NCBI RefSeq assembly: GCF_947347685.1
Contig: NC_070640.1
Span: forward strand, 917,136 to 981,135
Reading direction: 5' to 3'
DNA length: 64,000 bases
DNA from: Pleuronectes platessa
Taxonomy: Eukaryota; Chordata; Actinopteri; Pleuronectiformes; Pleuronectidae
In this document: positions 10,414 through 26,040 of the stretch, piece after piece
How the letters are laid out: the number at the start of each line of letters is the position of its first letter
Numbering within the stretch: position 1 is the first letter of the stretch
Notes under the pieces: model-generated
What the model was told of the DNA's origin: nothing
Database searches by the model: none
The model's input: the letters and a program-made list of their open reading frames with translations, nothing else
Position numbers and translations under genes: made by a program

Positions 10414-11349
10414 ATGGAAAACTTCACGTTGAACAGCGACACCCTGCAGCTGGAGGGGTTAAAGGTCACCCAGGTTTCTGTCTACCCTGTCTTCTTCTTC
10501 TTCTTCCTCTCCTACATCCTCATCATCTTAGCAAACCTCGGCATCCTGGTGCTGATTTTCATAGATAAGAACCTTCACCAGCCCATGTACCTGCTCTTCT
10601 GTAACCTGCCCGTCAATGACATCGTGGGAAACTCCATCATGTTGCCCCGGCTGCTGTCGGACATCCTGCGTCCGCCCTCCGAGCGCCTCATCAGCTACTA
10701 CGAGTGTGTGCTGCAGGCGTTCACCTCGCACATCTACGGCACCACCTGTCACACCATCCTGATGATCATGGCCTTTGACAGATACGTGGCCATCTGTAAT
10801 CCTCTGCGTTACGCCGCCATCATGACCAGCAACATGGTGGTCAAGCTGACTGTGTCTGCCTGGGGCGTGGCCTTTGTTCTGGTGGGGATTCTGCTGGGTT
10901 TGACCATAAGACTGAACCGATGCAGGACTCTGATCATGAATCCTTACTGTGACAACGCCTCGCTGTTCAAACTCTCCTGTGAGAGTGTGTTTATTAATAA
11001 CATCTACGGCCTCACGTTCACCGTGGTCCTGCTCTCAGCTTCTATCGGCAGCATAGTTCTCACCTACGCTAAGATCACAGTCCTGTGTGTGACCAGTAAG
11101 AACCAGTCTCTGAACAGTAAGGCCCTGAAGACCTGCAGCACTCACCTGATGGTGTATATGATCATGATCTTTAGTGGAATGTCTTTTATTACTCTGCATC
11201 GCTTCCCTCAGTACTCGGACTACAGGAAGCTGTCGGCCATTCTGTTCCACGTCATCCCCGGCAGCTTGAACCCGCTCATCTACGGAATCCAGTCCAGAGA
11301 GATACGAACGTTTCTGTCTAAACTGATTCACTCCAGAAAAGTCTCATAA
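10414..11349 (+). CDS. Odorant receptor, tandem copy 3 (311 aa, intact)
   Basis: Protein identical to copy 2 except for lysine instead of asparagine in the first intracellular loop (IDKNLHQ). Start, splice acceptor and 3' flank are as in the other units. Its unit and unit 2 also share a longer GT tract and the variant 'ccatctgatt' in the 3' flank. That makes units 2 and 3 the most recent pair. Confidence 0.93.
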   Translation: MENFTLNSDTLQLEGLKVTQVSVYPVFFFFFLSYILIILANLGILVLIFIDKNLHQPMYLLFCNLPVNDIVGNSIMLPRLLSDILRPPSERLISYYECVLQAFTSHIYGTTCHTILMIMAFDRYVAICNPLRYAAIMTSNMVVKLTVSAWGVAFVLVGILLGLTIRLNRCRTLIMNPYCDNASLFKLSCESVFINNIYGLTFTVVLLSASIGSIVLTYAKITVLCVTSKNQSLNSKALKTCSTHLMVYMIMIFSGMSFITLHRFPQYSDYRKLSAILFHVIPGSLNPLIYGIQSREIRTFLSKLIHSRKVS

Positions 11350-11807
11350 TTCTCACATAAACACAGTGAAGTTTAAAACATATTATTTAGAGGAAACATG
11401 GGTCTTCTCTGTTTTTATCTTTTCATCGGTGAACCTCTTTTTTTAAGTAATAATGAATCAGGAAAATAAATGATAAAGATTTTTAGTTTTTAATCAATAA
11501 AGTAAATATCATTCTCATTGTTTTACTGAGAAACTGCAGATTCAGTCTTTATTGAAGTAAATGTTTTAAAATGTACATTACATTACATTGTACTTATATG
11601 ATGTATAGACAATAAATATCTGAAAACATTGACATTTATTATTATTACTGTTATAATTATCAACAAGTACCAGCAGTGTGAAAGTATAATAATATTGTCA
11701 TGTCTTCACACCTCGACTCTTATTAAACTTCTAATCATGTTTGTGTCTCCACCTCGTCCATCTGATTAATTTCATTCTGATTCTAAAGCAACAGCTTGTG
11801 ATCGTTG

Positions 11808-11851
<44 letters not shown>

Positions 11852-12690
11852 TTGTGTGTGTGTGTGTGTGTGTCTGCTCACTGATCCTGTAGAAACGCAC
11901 CTGTTCTCTCAGGCTTTCCATTGAGTGTGTTTCACTGCAGCTGATTTCATTTTTCTTATCATATTTTTATATTTTATTTTGTTCTATTATTTTTTTATTA
12001 TTATTATTCTTATATATTTTTATTTTTATTTTACATTATTAATTGTATGTTATTAGTATTACTTGAACTTGAATGTATTAGGTTGTAACTGTCCTTTGGC
12101 CGTGTCACTCATCCTGTACAGCACGTTGGTCAACCAAGTTGTTCTAAATGTGCTATACAAATAAAATTGACATTGACTGTAACTGATGAACAGCGCCCCC
12201 TGCAGCCACACATGGTGAACTGGTCACTGTGTGTGATGAAGTGAATCAATGTGTTGACCGTGTCGTGGTTATTACCCATGATCCTCTGCTTCCTGAACCT
12301 GAAGAGCTGCTGCTGTAACAAATCCACCAAACTGTTCAGAACTCTTCATGTTTCACAGTTTCCTGCTGAATACTGGAGATAAACTCTGGTTGTTAATAAC
12401 TTCAGAGTGTTTTTAACTGATCTGAGTTCAGCTTCACTCTTCAGCTGCAGCTGGTTGTGTCTGTGACTCTCAGTCAGTTCTTCTCTCAGGAGATGGAACC
12501 CACTCAGCAGAGTCACAGAGAACAGACGCTCAGGGAGAGAAGGAGGAAACTTTCTCTTGTTCACACTCACACATCAGACTCACTTCATCCAGCTGCTGCT
12601 TTCAGGTGAAGAAGTTTCAACCTGAACTCTGAAGTTGTTCAGGTTAATTCCCAGATGATCCGAGTTTCCTGCCCCTGGTGACGACTTCTC

Positions 12691-12697
12691 TATAAAA
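12691..12697 (+). promoter_or_regulatory. TATA box, odorant receptor copy 4
   Basis: TATAAAA at the conserved offset. Confidence 0.6.
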
Positions 12698-12901
12698 GTG
12701 AATCCAGCTCCCGGCTTCAGCAGAAGTTGGTTCTCTCGGTGTTTGATAACTTCACAGAAACTGAAGGTTCATCTGTTTTCATGTTGTCTCATTTAAATCC
12801 TCTTTCATTTCTAATGTTTTTCCTGATTCAGGGTCTGCAGTTAGAACTCTGTTTATTTAAACTATGTGAGAACTGATCCGTGAGCTTCTGTTTGCAGGTT
12901 G

Positions 12902-13837
12902 ATGGAAAACTTCACGTTGAACAGCGACACCCTGCAGCTGGAGGGGTTAAAGGTCACCCAGGTTTCTGTCTACCCTGTCTTCTTCTTCTTCTTCCTCTCC
13001 TACATCCTCATCATCTTAGCAAACCTCGGCATCCTGGTGCTGATTTTCATAGATAAGAACCTTCACCAGCCCATGTACCTGCTCTTCTGTAACCTGCCCG
13101 TCAATGACATCGTGGGAAACTCCATCATGTTGCCCCGGCTGCTGTCGGACATCCTGCGTCCGCCCTCCGAGCGCCTCATCAGCTACTACGAGTGTGTGCT
13201 GCAGGCGTTCACCGTGCACATCTACGGCACCACCTGTCACACCATCCTGATGATCATGGCCTTTGACAGATACGTGGCCATCTGTAATCCTCTGCGTTAC
13301 GCCGCCATCATGACCAGCAACATGGTGGTCAAGCTGACTGTGTCTGCCTGGGGCGTGGCCTTTGTTCTGGTGGGGATTCTGCTGGGTTTGACCATAAGAC
13401 TGAACCGATGCAGGACTCTGATCACGAACCCGTTCTGTGACAACGCCTCGCTGTTCAAACTCTCCTGTGAGAGTGTGTTTATTAATAACATCTACGGCCT
13501 CACGTTCACCGTGGTCCTGTTCTCAGCTTCTATCGGCAGCATAGTTCTCACCTACGCTAAGATCACAGTCGTGTGTGTGACCAGTAAGAACCAGTCTCTG
13601 AACAGTAAGGCCCTGAAGACCTGCAGCACTCACCTGATGGTGTATATGATCATGATCTTTAGTGGAATGTCTTTTATTACTCTGCATCGCTTCCCTCAGT
13701 ACTCGGACTACAGGAAGCTGTCGGCCATTCTGTTCCACGTCATCCCCGGCAGCTTGAACCCGCTCATCTACGGAATCCAGTCCAGAGAGATACGAACGTT
13801 TCTGTCTAAACTGATTCACTCCAGAAAAGTCTCATAA
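12902..13837 (+). CDS. Odorant receptor, tandem copy 4 (311 aa, intact, mosaic)
   Basis: Same family motifs and length as the other copies. The start of helix 3 is unique (VHIYGTTCHT). Loop 2 and helix 5 are copy-1-like (TNPFC, LFSAS, VVCVTS). Helix 6 is copy-2/3-like (MVYMIMIFSGMSFI). The alternation along one gene suggests gene conversion or unequal crossover between units. Confidence 0.93.
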   Translation: MENFTLNSDTLQLEGLKVTQVSVYPVFFFFFLSYILIILANLGILVLIFIDKNLHQPMYLLFCNLPVNDIVGNSIMLPRLLSDILRPPSERLISYYECVLQAFTVHIYGTTCHTILMIMAFDRYVAICNPLRYAAIMTSNMVVKLTVSAWGVAFVLVGILLGLTIRLNRCRTLITNPFCDNASLFKLSCESVFINNIYGLTFTVVLFSASIGSIVLTYAKITVVCVTSKNQSLNSKALKTCSTHLMVYMIMIFSGMSFITLHRFPQYSDYRKLSAILFHVIPGSLNPLIYGIQSREIRTFLSKLIHSRKVS

Positions 13838-14295
13838 TTCTCACATAAACACAGTGAAGTTTAAAACACATTATTTAGAAGAAACATGGGTCTTCTCTGT
13901 TTTTATCTTTTCATCAGTGAACCTCTTTTTTTAAGTAATAATGAATCAGGAAAATAAATGATAAAGATTTTTAGTTTTTAATCAATAAAGTAAATATCAT
14001 TCTCATTGTTTTACTGAGAAACTGCAGATTCAGTCTTTATTGAAGTAAATGTTTTAAAATGTACATTACATTACATTGTACTTATATGATGTATAGACAA
14101 TAAATATCTGAAAACATTGACATTTATTATTATTACTGTTATAATTATCAACAAGTACCAGCAGTGTGAAAGTATAATAATATTGTCATGTCTTCACACC
14201 TCGACTCTTATTAAACTTCTAATCATGTTTGTGTCTCCACCTCGTCCACCTGATTAATTTCATTCTGATTCTAAAGCAACAGCTTGTGATCGTTG

Positions 14296-14335
<40 letters not shown>

Positions 14336-15173
14336 TTGTGTGTGTGTGTGTGTGTGTCTGCTCACTGATCCTGTAGAAACGCACCTGTTCTCTCAGGCTT
14401 TCCATTGAGTGTGTTTCACTGCAGCTGATTTCATTTTTCTTATCATATTTTTATATTTTATTTTGTTCTATTATTTTTTTATTATTATTATTCTTATATA
14501 TTTTTATTTTTATTTTACATTATTAATTGTATGTTATTAGTATTACTTGAACTTGAATGTATTAGGTTGTAACTGTCCTTTGGCCGTGTCACTCATCCTG
14601 TACAGCACGTTGGTCAACCAAGTTGTTCTAAATGTGCTATACAAATAAAATTGACATTGACTGTAACTGATGAACAGCGCCCCCTGCAGCCACACATGGT
14701 GAACTGGTCACTGTGTGTGATGAAGTGAATCAATGTGTTGACCGTGTCGTGGTTATTACCCATGATCCTCTGCTTCCTGAACCTGAAGAGCTGCTGCTGT
14801 AACTAATCCACCAAACTGTTCAGAACTCTTCATGTTTCACAGTTTCCTGCTGAATACTGGAGATAAACTCTGGTTGTTAATAACTTCAGAGTGTTTGAAC
14901 TGATCTGAGTTCAGCTTCACTCTTCAGCTGCAGCTGGTTGTGTCTGTGACTCTCAGTCAGTTGTTCTCTCAGGAGATGGAACCCACTCAGCAGAGTCACA
15001 GAGAACAGACGCTCAGGGAGAGAAGGAGGAAACTTTCTCTTGTTCACACTCACACATCAGACTCACTTCATCCAGCTGCTGCTTTCAGGTGAAGAAGTTT
15101 CAACCTGAACTCTGAAGTTGTTCAGGTTAATTCCCAGATGATCCGAGTTTCCTGCCCCTGGTGACGACTTCTC

Positions 15174-15180
15174 TATAAAA
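15174..15180 (+). promoter_or_regulatory. TATA box, odorant receptor copy 5
   Basis: TATAAAA at the conserved offset in front of a truncated gene. Confidence 0.55.
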
Positions 15181-15845
15181 GTTAATCCAGCTCCCGGCTT
15201 CAGCAGAAGTTGGTTCTCTCGGTGTTTGATCACTTCACAGAAACTGAAGGTTCATCTGTTTTCATGTTGTCTCATTTAAATCCTCTTTCATTTCTAATGT
15301 TTTTCCTGATTCAGGGTCTGCAGTTAGAACTCTGTTTATTTAAACTATGTGAGAACTGATCCGTGAGCTTCTGTTTGCAGGTTGATGGAAAACTTCACGT
15401 TGAACAGCGACACCCTGCAGCTGGAGGGGTTAAAGGTCACCCAGGTTTCTGTCTACCCTTTCTTCCTTTTCTTCCTCCTCTCCTACATCCTCATCATCTT
15501 AGCAAACCTCGGCATCCTGGTGCTGATTTTCATAGATAAGAACCTTCACCAGCCCATGTACCTGCTCTTCTGTAACCTGCCCGTCAATGACATCGTGGGA
15601 AACTCCATCATGTTGCCCCGGCTGCTGTCGGACATCCTGCGTCCGCCCTCCGAGCGCCTCATCAGCTACTACGAGTGTGTGCTGCAGGCGTTCACCTCGC
15701 ACATCTACGGCACCACCTGTCACACCATCCTGATGATCATGGCCTTTGACAGATACGTGGCCATCTGTAATCCTCTGCGTTACGCCGCCATCATGACCAG
15801 CAACATGGTGGTCAAGCTGACTGTGTCTGCCTGGGGCGTGGCCTT

Positions 15846-19750
<3,905 letters not shown>

Positions 19751-19756
19751 GTCACC

Positions 19757-22700
19757 ATGAGTCTGTGGACTAACGACTCCTCCGCGGAGCTCCCCCCCGG
19801 GACGCTGCCCCCTCTGCCGGACTCCAACCTCACCTCGAACCGCAGCGACGGCTCCGAGCCCCGCGCCGCCCCGCTGGACCTGGGCCGGGCGGTGCCGGTG
19901 GGCATGGTGCTGGCCTCCTTCATCCTGTTCGCCATCGTCGGGAACGTGCTCGTGATCCTGTCGGTGGTTTGTAACCGACACCTGCGGATCCCCACCAACT
20001 ACTTCATCATCAACCTGGCCATCGCGGACCTGCTGCTGGGGACCACCGTGCTGCCGGTGTCCGCCACCCTGGAGGTCGGGGGGGGGGGGGGTTTGATGAA
20101 GACCATGGTGCATGTTGTCAGAGAGAGAATCAGAGAACAGATATCTTTATTTTTATGTTTCTATTCGACAGATTCAGTTTGTTAAGAATCAGGAGAAAAC
20201 AGCTGATCGGTTATTTATTATAGGATCAATAACTAACACACGTTTAACTGATAATATGATTAATCAATGATTAAAACAAGGAGAGGAAACAGAGCAAGAA
20301 AGAGGAAAGAACATGGACGGATCATTAATGAACCAGGACTCAGGGTCCCGACAGGTCAGGGGCCACCGGGGGGGGGGGGTGGTCCTTACTTCCTGTCAAT
20401 CGTTCATGTGTGAAGCAGTGACGTATCGTAGAAACAGGAAGTGTCTGGAGGAGACTCCTGATCGCTGTTCGACTGAGCAGGAAGTGACGCGGGTACTTCC
20501 TGTCTCCACAGGTTTTAGATTCCTGGGTGTTTGGTCGGATCTTCTGTGACATCTGGGCGGCGGTGGACGTCCTGTGCTGCACGGCGTCCATCATGTCCCT
20601 GTGCGCCATCTCCATCGATCGTTACATCGGTGTTCGATACCCGCTGCAGTACCCAATGATCGTCACAGAGGGGCGGGCGCTGCTCGCCATGCTGGGCGTG
20701 TGGATCCTCTCCATCGTCATCTCCATCGGGCCGCTGCTGGGCTGGAAGCAGCCGCCGTCACAGGTACGAGACTCAACATGACTGATGCGTGGTTAAAGGT
20801 TCCTATGTTCTAACCACACGCCTCCACACGCCTCCACTGCATCTTTATCTTCCTCTGAGAACTTAAAGAATAAATAAAGTGTCTGTTGAAGGTGGAATCA
20901 ACATGAGACTTCTTCAGAGCTTCCTGAGTCCCTGAGTCCCTGAAGCTATGAGACGTTAACAAGCAGCATCATGACGAGTCGGAGACAAACACGAGACGTT
21001 TCACACACATGATGAACAGAGTCACATGTGATCAGATCCCGTGAACTAACCTCGACAAACCTTCCTCTCCACAGGACGACTCGAAGTGTCAGATCACCGA
21101 GGAGCCGTTCTACACCCTCTTCTCCTCGCTCGGCTCCTTCTACATCCCCCTGGCTGTCATCCTCGCCATGTACTGCCGCGTCTACATCGTGGCCAAGCGC
21201 ACCACCAAGAACCTGGAGGCCGGCGTGATGAAGGAGCGTCAGGAGGACTCCAACGAGCTCACGCTGAGGATCCACTGCAGGAACCAGCAGAACCACGAGC
21301 TCTGTCCCGGGGCCTCGGCCGGTCGCAGCACGCTGTCCGTCAAACTGCTCAAGTTCTCCAGAGAGAAGAAAGCAGCCAAGACGCTGGGCGTGGTGGTCGG
21401 CATGTTCATCCTCTGCTGGCTGCCCTTCTTCCTCGTCCTGCCCCTCGGTACGTCTTCACCTCCTTCACACCTCGTACCCTTCTCTGTCGAGTTCCCTCAA
21501 AGTTCATGTTTCATTTTAACTGCAGAGAAATAAGAATCAAAACTAAGATAAAACACCTAAAATCACAAAAACAGTAATTCAAAGTTTGACTCAGACACAG
21601 AATGGGGGGGGGGGGGGGGGGGGGGGGGGCAGGGAAAGGAGATGCAATGATGATGTCATGAAAACCACAGGAAGTTGTGATTGTAGTTTGTTACCTGAGG
21701 TTTAAACATGACCTCATGATTTCTTCAGGAGTTGAACATGAAGATATCATAACCTGGATGACTGACAATCTTCAGACAAACCAATCACATCGTGGTCATC
21801 ACCACCATCTTTAGGCTCCGCCTCTGCCGTGTCAAAACAAAGGGAGGTTTAAACTCTGTCTGGATCCACTGATCACAGGTCTGTTTCTCTGCAGGATCAA
21901 AGGATCTGTTCCTCACGGTCGAGTTTAGAGCCGTTTATTCTCTCTTGTGGAAACAGCTGTGGTCCAATGGTCACGTGCAGACGGGGATTGTGGGTAACGC
22001 TTCATCTGGACGGCGTCCGCGAAGCCGCATCAGGGTCTTACACTAAGATAAATGTTATTATGGCTCCTGTTAAATGGTGAGAGCTGATCTCAGACCAGAT
22101 TTGATACTCCAGGAATTTCAAGAAACCTTTTTAGGGACTTGGCTCCAGCGTCAGATTTTTCTGATAAGCAGGAAACATCAACTTCTGCTCATCACAAAAC
22201 AAACTCAAATTAGAGTCATCACCCTGTAATCGTCCTGACTCATATGAGGTGACCTTTGACCCTGACCTCTAGTCAGCTGATCTTTGAGTCCGAAGTCCCT
22301 CACCTCTCACCATATAGTGTATTCTGTACTTTGTAGTGTTGTCTGAATGTTTCGCGAGTTTATTCATACCCTATATAGAGGACTAATTGTATCCCACAAT
22401 GCATCAGGAGTAATGTACAACAAAGCAATATATACCATGATTCATGGAGGAGAGGAGAGCACGTCTGAGTCTCTCTGATGAATCTGGCGCCTCTTGTTCT
22501 AAAAAGATCAGAAGCATCCTGAGAACAAAGAGACCAGCTTCTGTTTGAGGGAACGTCTCTGATGGATTGTTTATTTTTTTATGGACAACATGAGATAAAT
22601 CTGTGAGATGCGGCTGTAAAATATGTAATAAGAGTGAAACATGTTGGTCATTCAACATTTACTATTTCTTACACAACGGTATTAATACAAAGTGTGAAAT

Positions 22701-24629
22701 AAACTTTTTAAATGTATTTTGACAAGAGCTGGACACAGGTTGGATCTCATTGGTTATTAACATGGTGAGAATAAAGACACGCAGGTTGAAATGTGTTTGT
22801 GTTCCAGTGAAGAACATGAACGAATCACAACCGAGTAGAAACTCACCTCCTCCTTTATTGAGTCTGCAAACCAGTCGCAGAAATAAATGCAGACATTGAA
22901 TGAAAAGTGAAAATGAAAAGGAGTCTGTACTATCTGCTGATTTAGTGAGGACGCAGTGCAGATCATGACTCAGCAGAAAGCAAACGCTGCATCACTTGAT
23001 GTTAATAAATAAAACTAACGAGCGGAGCCCCGACCCAGGTGACTTCATATTCCCTGTCAGAGTGCTCAGTGCAGATTACAGGAGAGATCACCGAGTCTGA
23101 AAGGTTCATCCTGTGGAGAACAGGAATCAGATCAGAGCCTGAGATGATTCATCATCACAGATCATGATCCTCTGCTTCCTGATCCTGAAGAGCTGCAGCT
23201 CGAACAAATCCACCAAACTCTGCTCAGAATCCTCCATGTTTCACAGTTTCCTTCTGAACACTGGAGATAAACTCTGGTTTTTAATAACTTTTAACTGATC
23301 TCAGTTCAGCTTCACTCTTCAGCTGCAGCTGGTTGTGTCTGTGACTCTCAGTCAGTTGTTCTCTCAGGAGATGGAACCCACTCAGCAGAGTCACAGAGAA
23401 CAGACGCTCAGGGAGAGAAGGAGGAAACTTCCTCTTGTTCACACTCACACATCAGACTCGACCGGCTGCAGCTGTCACTCGTTCTTCTCGTGATGGACAG
23501 ACGTCAGGTTTCACTGTGAAGTTCTTCATATATAGTCAGAGACAGCAGCCTGGGGAACAGGATGACCTTACAAGTCCATATGCAGGGAAACATAATCCTC
23601 CTACTCAGCAGCCTGTGTTATCTCAAGAGCATCAAAAACCTGATCCATCAAATCCTCTGAGATCCTGAGACACGCTGCAGATCACCTGCTCGTCTGCAGG
23701 TCAGAGGTCGAGGAGAGAACCAGGGCGCCGACAGGATGAGAGGAACCTGCTGAAAAGCAGGAGAGAGGAAGAAAAACTCCAGGTCGGGTCTCAGAGTTTC
23801 CTCTTGAGGGTTTTCATCATATAACAAAAGATTTAACGTTTTTAATCATGGAGGCAGCCTGACTTATACACGCTGCGGCCATGTTGGAAATATATTCGTA
23901 GTGGCCGTCTACAGGCCATCAGCTATGAGCTACACATAGGCTACAAGTCACAAACTACAATCTACAGTGTGTTTGTTTACCTGTTTGTTTGTTAACCTGT
24001 GTGTTTGTTTACCTGTGTGTTTGTTTGCCTGTGTGTTTGTTTACCTGTGTGTTTGTTTGCCTGTGTGTTTGTTTACCTGTGTGTTATTGTGTGTGTCTGC
24101 AGGCTCGTTCAACAGCAGCCTGCGTCCTTCTGAAACCTTCTTTAAAGTTATTTTCTGGTTGGGATACTTCAACAGCTGTTTGAACCCGATCATCTACCCC
24201 TGCTACAGCCGTGAGTTCAAACAGGTACTGTTACTACTCTATTATTACTACTACTACTACTCATAGTACTCATACTACTGACGGAGCGTCTAAGGTACAT
24301 GGATCATGGTCTTGCTGGCTGCTGACCATAGACTATGATTACAGTAGGACTGATTGACATGTCGTATTGAAGTTATTCTTCAAGATGTTTCCCTCATCAA
24401 TGCTGCTAACAACTTTAATCTGATGATGTTTCCTTCACTTGACATCTGTTGACTTGTGTCCGTCCTGGGAGACGGGTCCTCACATGTGTCTCTGAGGTTT
24501 CTATGTATTTGTACCTGTTAAAAGGTTTTAGTAGTTTGTCCTGACTCTTGTTGAGGACAGAGGATGTCTCACCATGTTAAAGCCTGATGGGACAAACTGT
24601 GATCTGTGAATATGGGCTATACAAATAAA

Positions 24630-24675
<46 letters not shown>

Positions 24676-25095
24676 AAGGTAGGAGCTTGACTAGTTGGAG
24701 GTCTGGAGGGTTGGAGCCTGTATCTCAGGCCTGGCTGTGGTTTCAGCAGTGACCGTGTTGGTCTCTAACTTGTGGTGCGACTGGTGCTGCGTCCTCAGGC
24801 CTTCATCCGGATCCTTCGCTGCCGCTGGAGGAGGAAGCGTCAGGGCTGGCAGGCGTACTACAACTACCGCAGCAACCAGGGCTCCAACACCTCGTCCTTC
24901 CTGAACGGCAGCCAGCAGACGCTGTCCTCCGTCAGCCCCAGTCCTCGCTGCGTCGCCTCCAGGCTCCGCCCACCGCGCTGGCCCTCCCCCCCCAGCCGGG
25001 ACCGCCTCCCCGGGTCGACGGGGGGAGGACGGGCCGGCCCTGTGTCCCCGCTCGCTAAGGATGCTGGGAGGGCAGGGCAGAGGATCAAACTGTGA
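19757..25095 (+). CDS. adra1b: Alpha-1B adrenergic receptor, 5 coding exons (453 aa)
   Basis: A plasma-membrane receptor for noradrenaline and adrenaline, coupled to Gq/11. Coding exons are 19757-20074, 20512-20763, 21075-21447, 24103-24224 and 24799-25095. All join in frame with GT-AG borders, giving 1362 nt. The N-terminus has NDS, NLT and NRS glycosylation sites. Helix 3 holds the amine-binding Asp (CDIWAAVDVLCC) and the DRY motif (IDRYIGV). Also visible are REKKAAKTLG before helix 6, CWLPFF in helix 6 and NPIIYP in helix 7. The subtype call rests on helix 1 (SFILFAIVGN), EEPFYTLFSSLGSFYIPLAV and GSQQTLSSVSPSPR in the tail, all 1B-like, plus synteny. The exon 1 donor is weak (GAG|GTCGGG) and runs into 14 G. 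The intron in helix 6/7 is the one shared with mammals; the others are extra. Confidence 0.88.
20075..20511 (+). other. adra1b intron 1 with G14 run next to a weak donor
   Basis: The donor is GTCGGG, far from consensus, and runs straight into a 14-base G homopolymer (20078-20091). The acceptor is tgtctccacag at 20501-20511. The reading frame across the join (…SATLE|VLDSWVFGRIF…) fits the receptor family perfectly, so the intron is well supported. Confidence 0.8.
21601..21630. repeat. Poly-G tract in adra1b intron 3
   Basis: A long, nearly pure G run, prone to assembly length error. No other feature was recognised in this part of the 2.65-kb intron. Confidence 0.9.
23161..23459 (+). repeat. 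Dispersed repeat copy (same family as receptor upstream DNA)
   Basis: Strong similarity to 4830-5133 of the odorant receptor units, ending at 'cacatcagactc'. It lies in adra1b intron 3, far from any receptor gene, showing the sequence is interspersed. Confidence 0.75.
23966..24085. repeat. 18-bp minisatellite next to the exon 4 acceptor of adra1b
   Basis: About six copies of a unit like TGTGTTTGTTTACCTGTG, ending about 15 bp before the splice acceptor at 24091-24102. The T-rich strand may serve as an extended polypyrimidine tract. Confidence 0.85.
24395..24676 (+). mobile_element. L2-like LINE 3' end in adra1b intron 4
   Basis: A 3'-UTR-like segment with words resembling 'cctgggagacgggtcctc', 'gaggtttct', 'cctgttaaaaggtttt', 'gaggacagaggatgtc' and 'gggctatacaaataaa', typical of a common fish L2 tail (recall). 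It ends in a GATT repeat at 24640-24676, which is its tail microsatellite. Confidence 0.7.
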
Positions 25096-26040
25096 CCGAG
25101 CAGGAAGGTGGAGACTGACTCACCTGCTCCCTCAGGATCAAGTCACTGCTGACGTCATCAGGTGCGAGGACTGTTCCCGCCTCTGGATGACACACCTGAG
25201 AGAGGGGGCGGAGCTTCTCTCCCTGTCACCACTTCCTGCAGGTTTCTGATGAGTTCAGGGTTAGAGGTCATGAGGTCCTCTGCTCCTCATGAAGCTTCCA
25301 CCTGCACTGAGCTCACAGCAGTAGAATAACACTACAATACAAAGAAATGTTATCAAAACAACTTTGATGAGAATTTAACAATAAATCATCAGCATGTTCA
25401 AATTGAAATCTGAGAGACGATATTCCAAAAAAATTTAACATTAGAAAAACATCAACTGGCTGAGTGAATATAGTACAACAATAAACCTCATCAAATTAAA
25501 GATAAATGATCTTAATATTACTGTGAACATATTGGATTCATTTACTTCTTGCTTTATTGTCTGTCTTAATTATTAAACCCATCCTAAAATATGTTGCCAA
25601 AATTCAAAAGAATTAAAACGATTATTGAAAAACTTTCAACAGCAACGTGACCTAACTAGCGTTAGCTTGATGACTAGCTCAAACAATCATCTTCTTTCCT
25701 CGTTTTTTTTTTTGTATTTGTTCAAAGTGTTTAATGCTTATTTAAATGTTTAGTGATCATTATTATTATTATTACTAAAGCAACAGGCCAGTTTTTTTAA
25801 TTTTGGTGTTGAAAGTTAGAAATGTTGTATTACTGTGTTGAAAATTATTCCATGTTTCATATTAAACATTATTGTGTGTTTATTTATTGTTATGTGTAGT
25901 TTGCATTTTGATGGTGACTCTTATTGTGAAAGTCTCCTCAGGGATTGTATCAGTACTCATATTGTGTATTGTCACAGCAGCACCTGCTGGACTTTGGAGG
26001 CAGTGCAGAAAATCAGTTTATCTCTATATCCCATAATTTG
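25096..26040 (+). other. adra1b 3' UTR and downstream spacer
   Basis: GC-rich just after the stop codon, then AT-rich from about 25320. A candidate poly(A) signal AATAAA lies at 25380-25385. No other gene was seen up to the minisatellite. Confidence 0.45.

Larger units (their letters stand above)
4445..15845 (+). repeat. Tandem array of about 2.48-kb odorant receptor units (4 full + 1 partial)
   Basis: Units start at 4445, 6919, 9406, 11893 and 14377. Spacing is 2474, 2487, 2487 and 2484 bp, and most length differences lie in the GT microsatellite near the unit end. Each unit contains, in order, a LINE 3' tail, a dispersed repeat, a TATA box, a 5'-UTR splice acceptor, one receptor ORF and a 3' flank. 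Unit-to-unit identity is very high by eye, including the 3' flank. The last unit ends inside the receptor ORF at about 15845, where unrelated sequence begins. The near identity implies recent duplication or continuing gene conversion. Confidence 0.95.
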
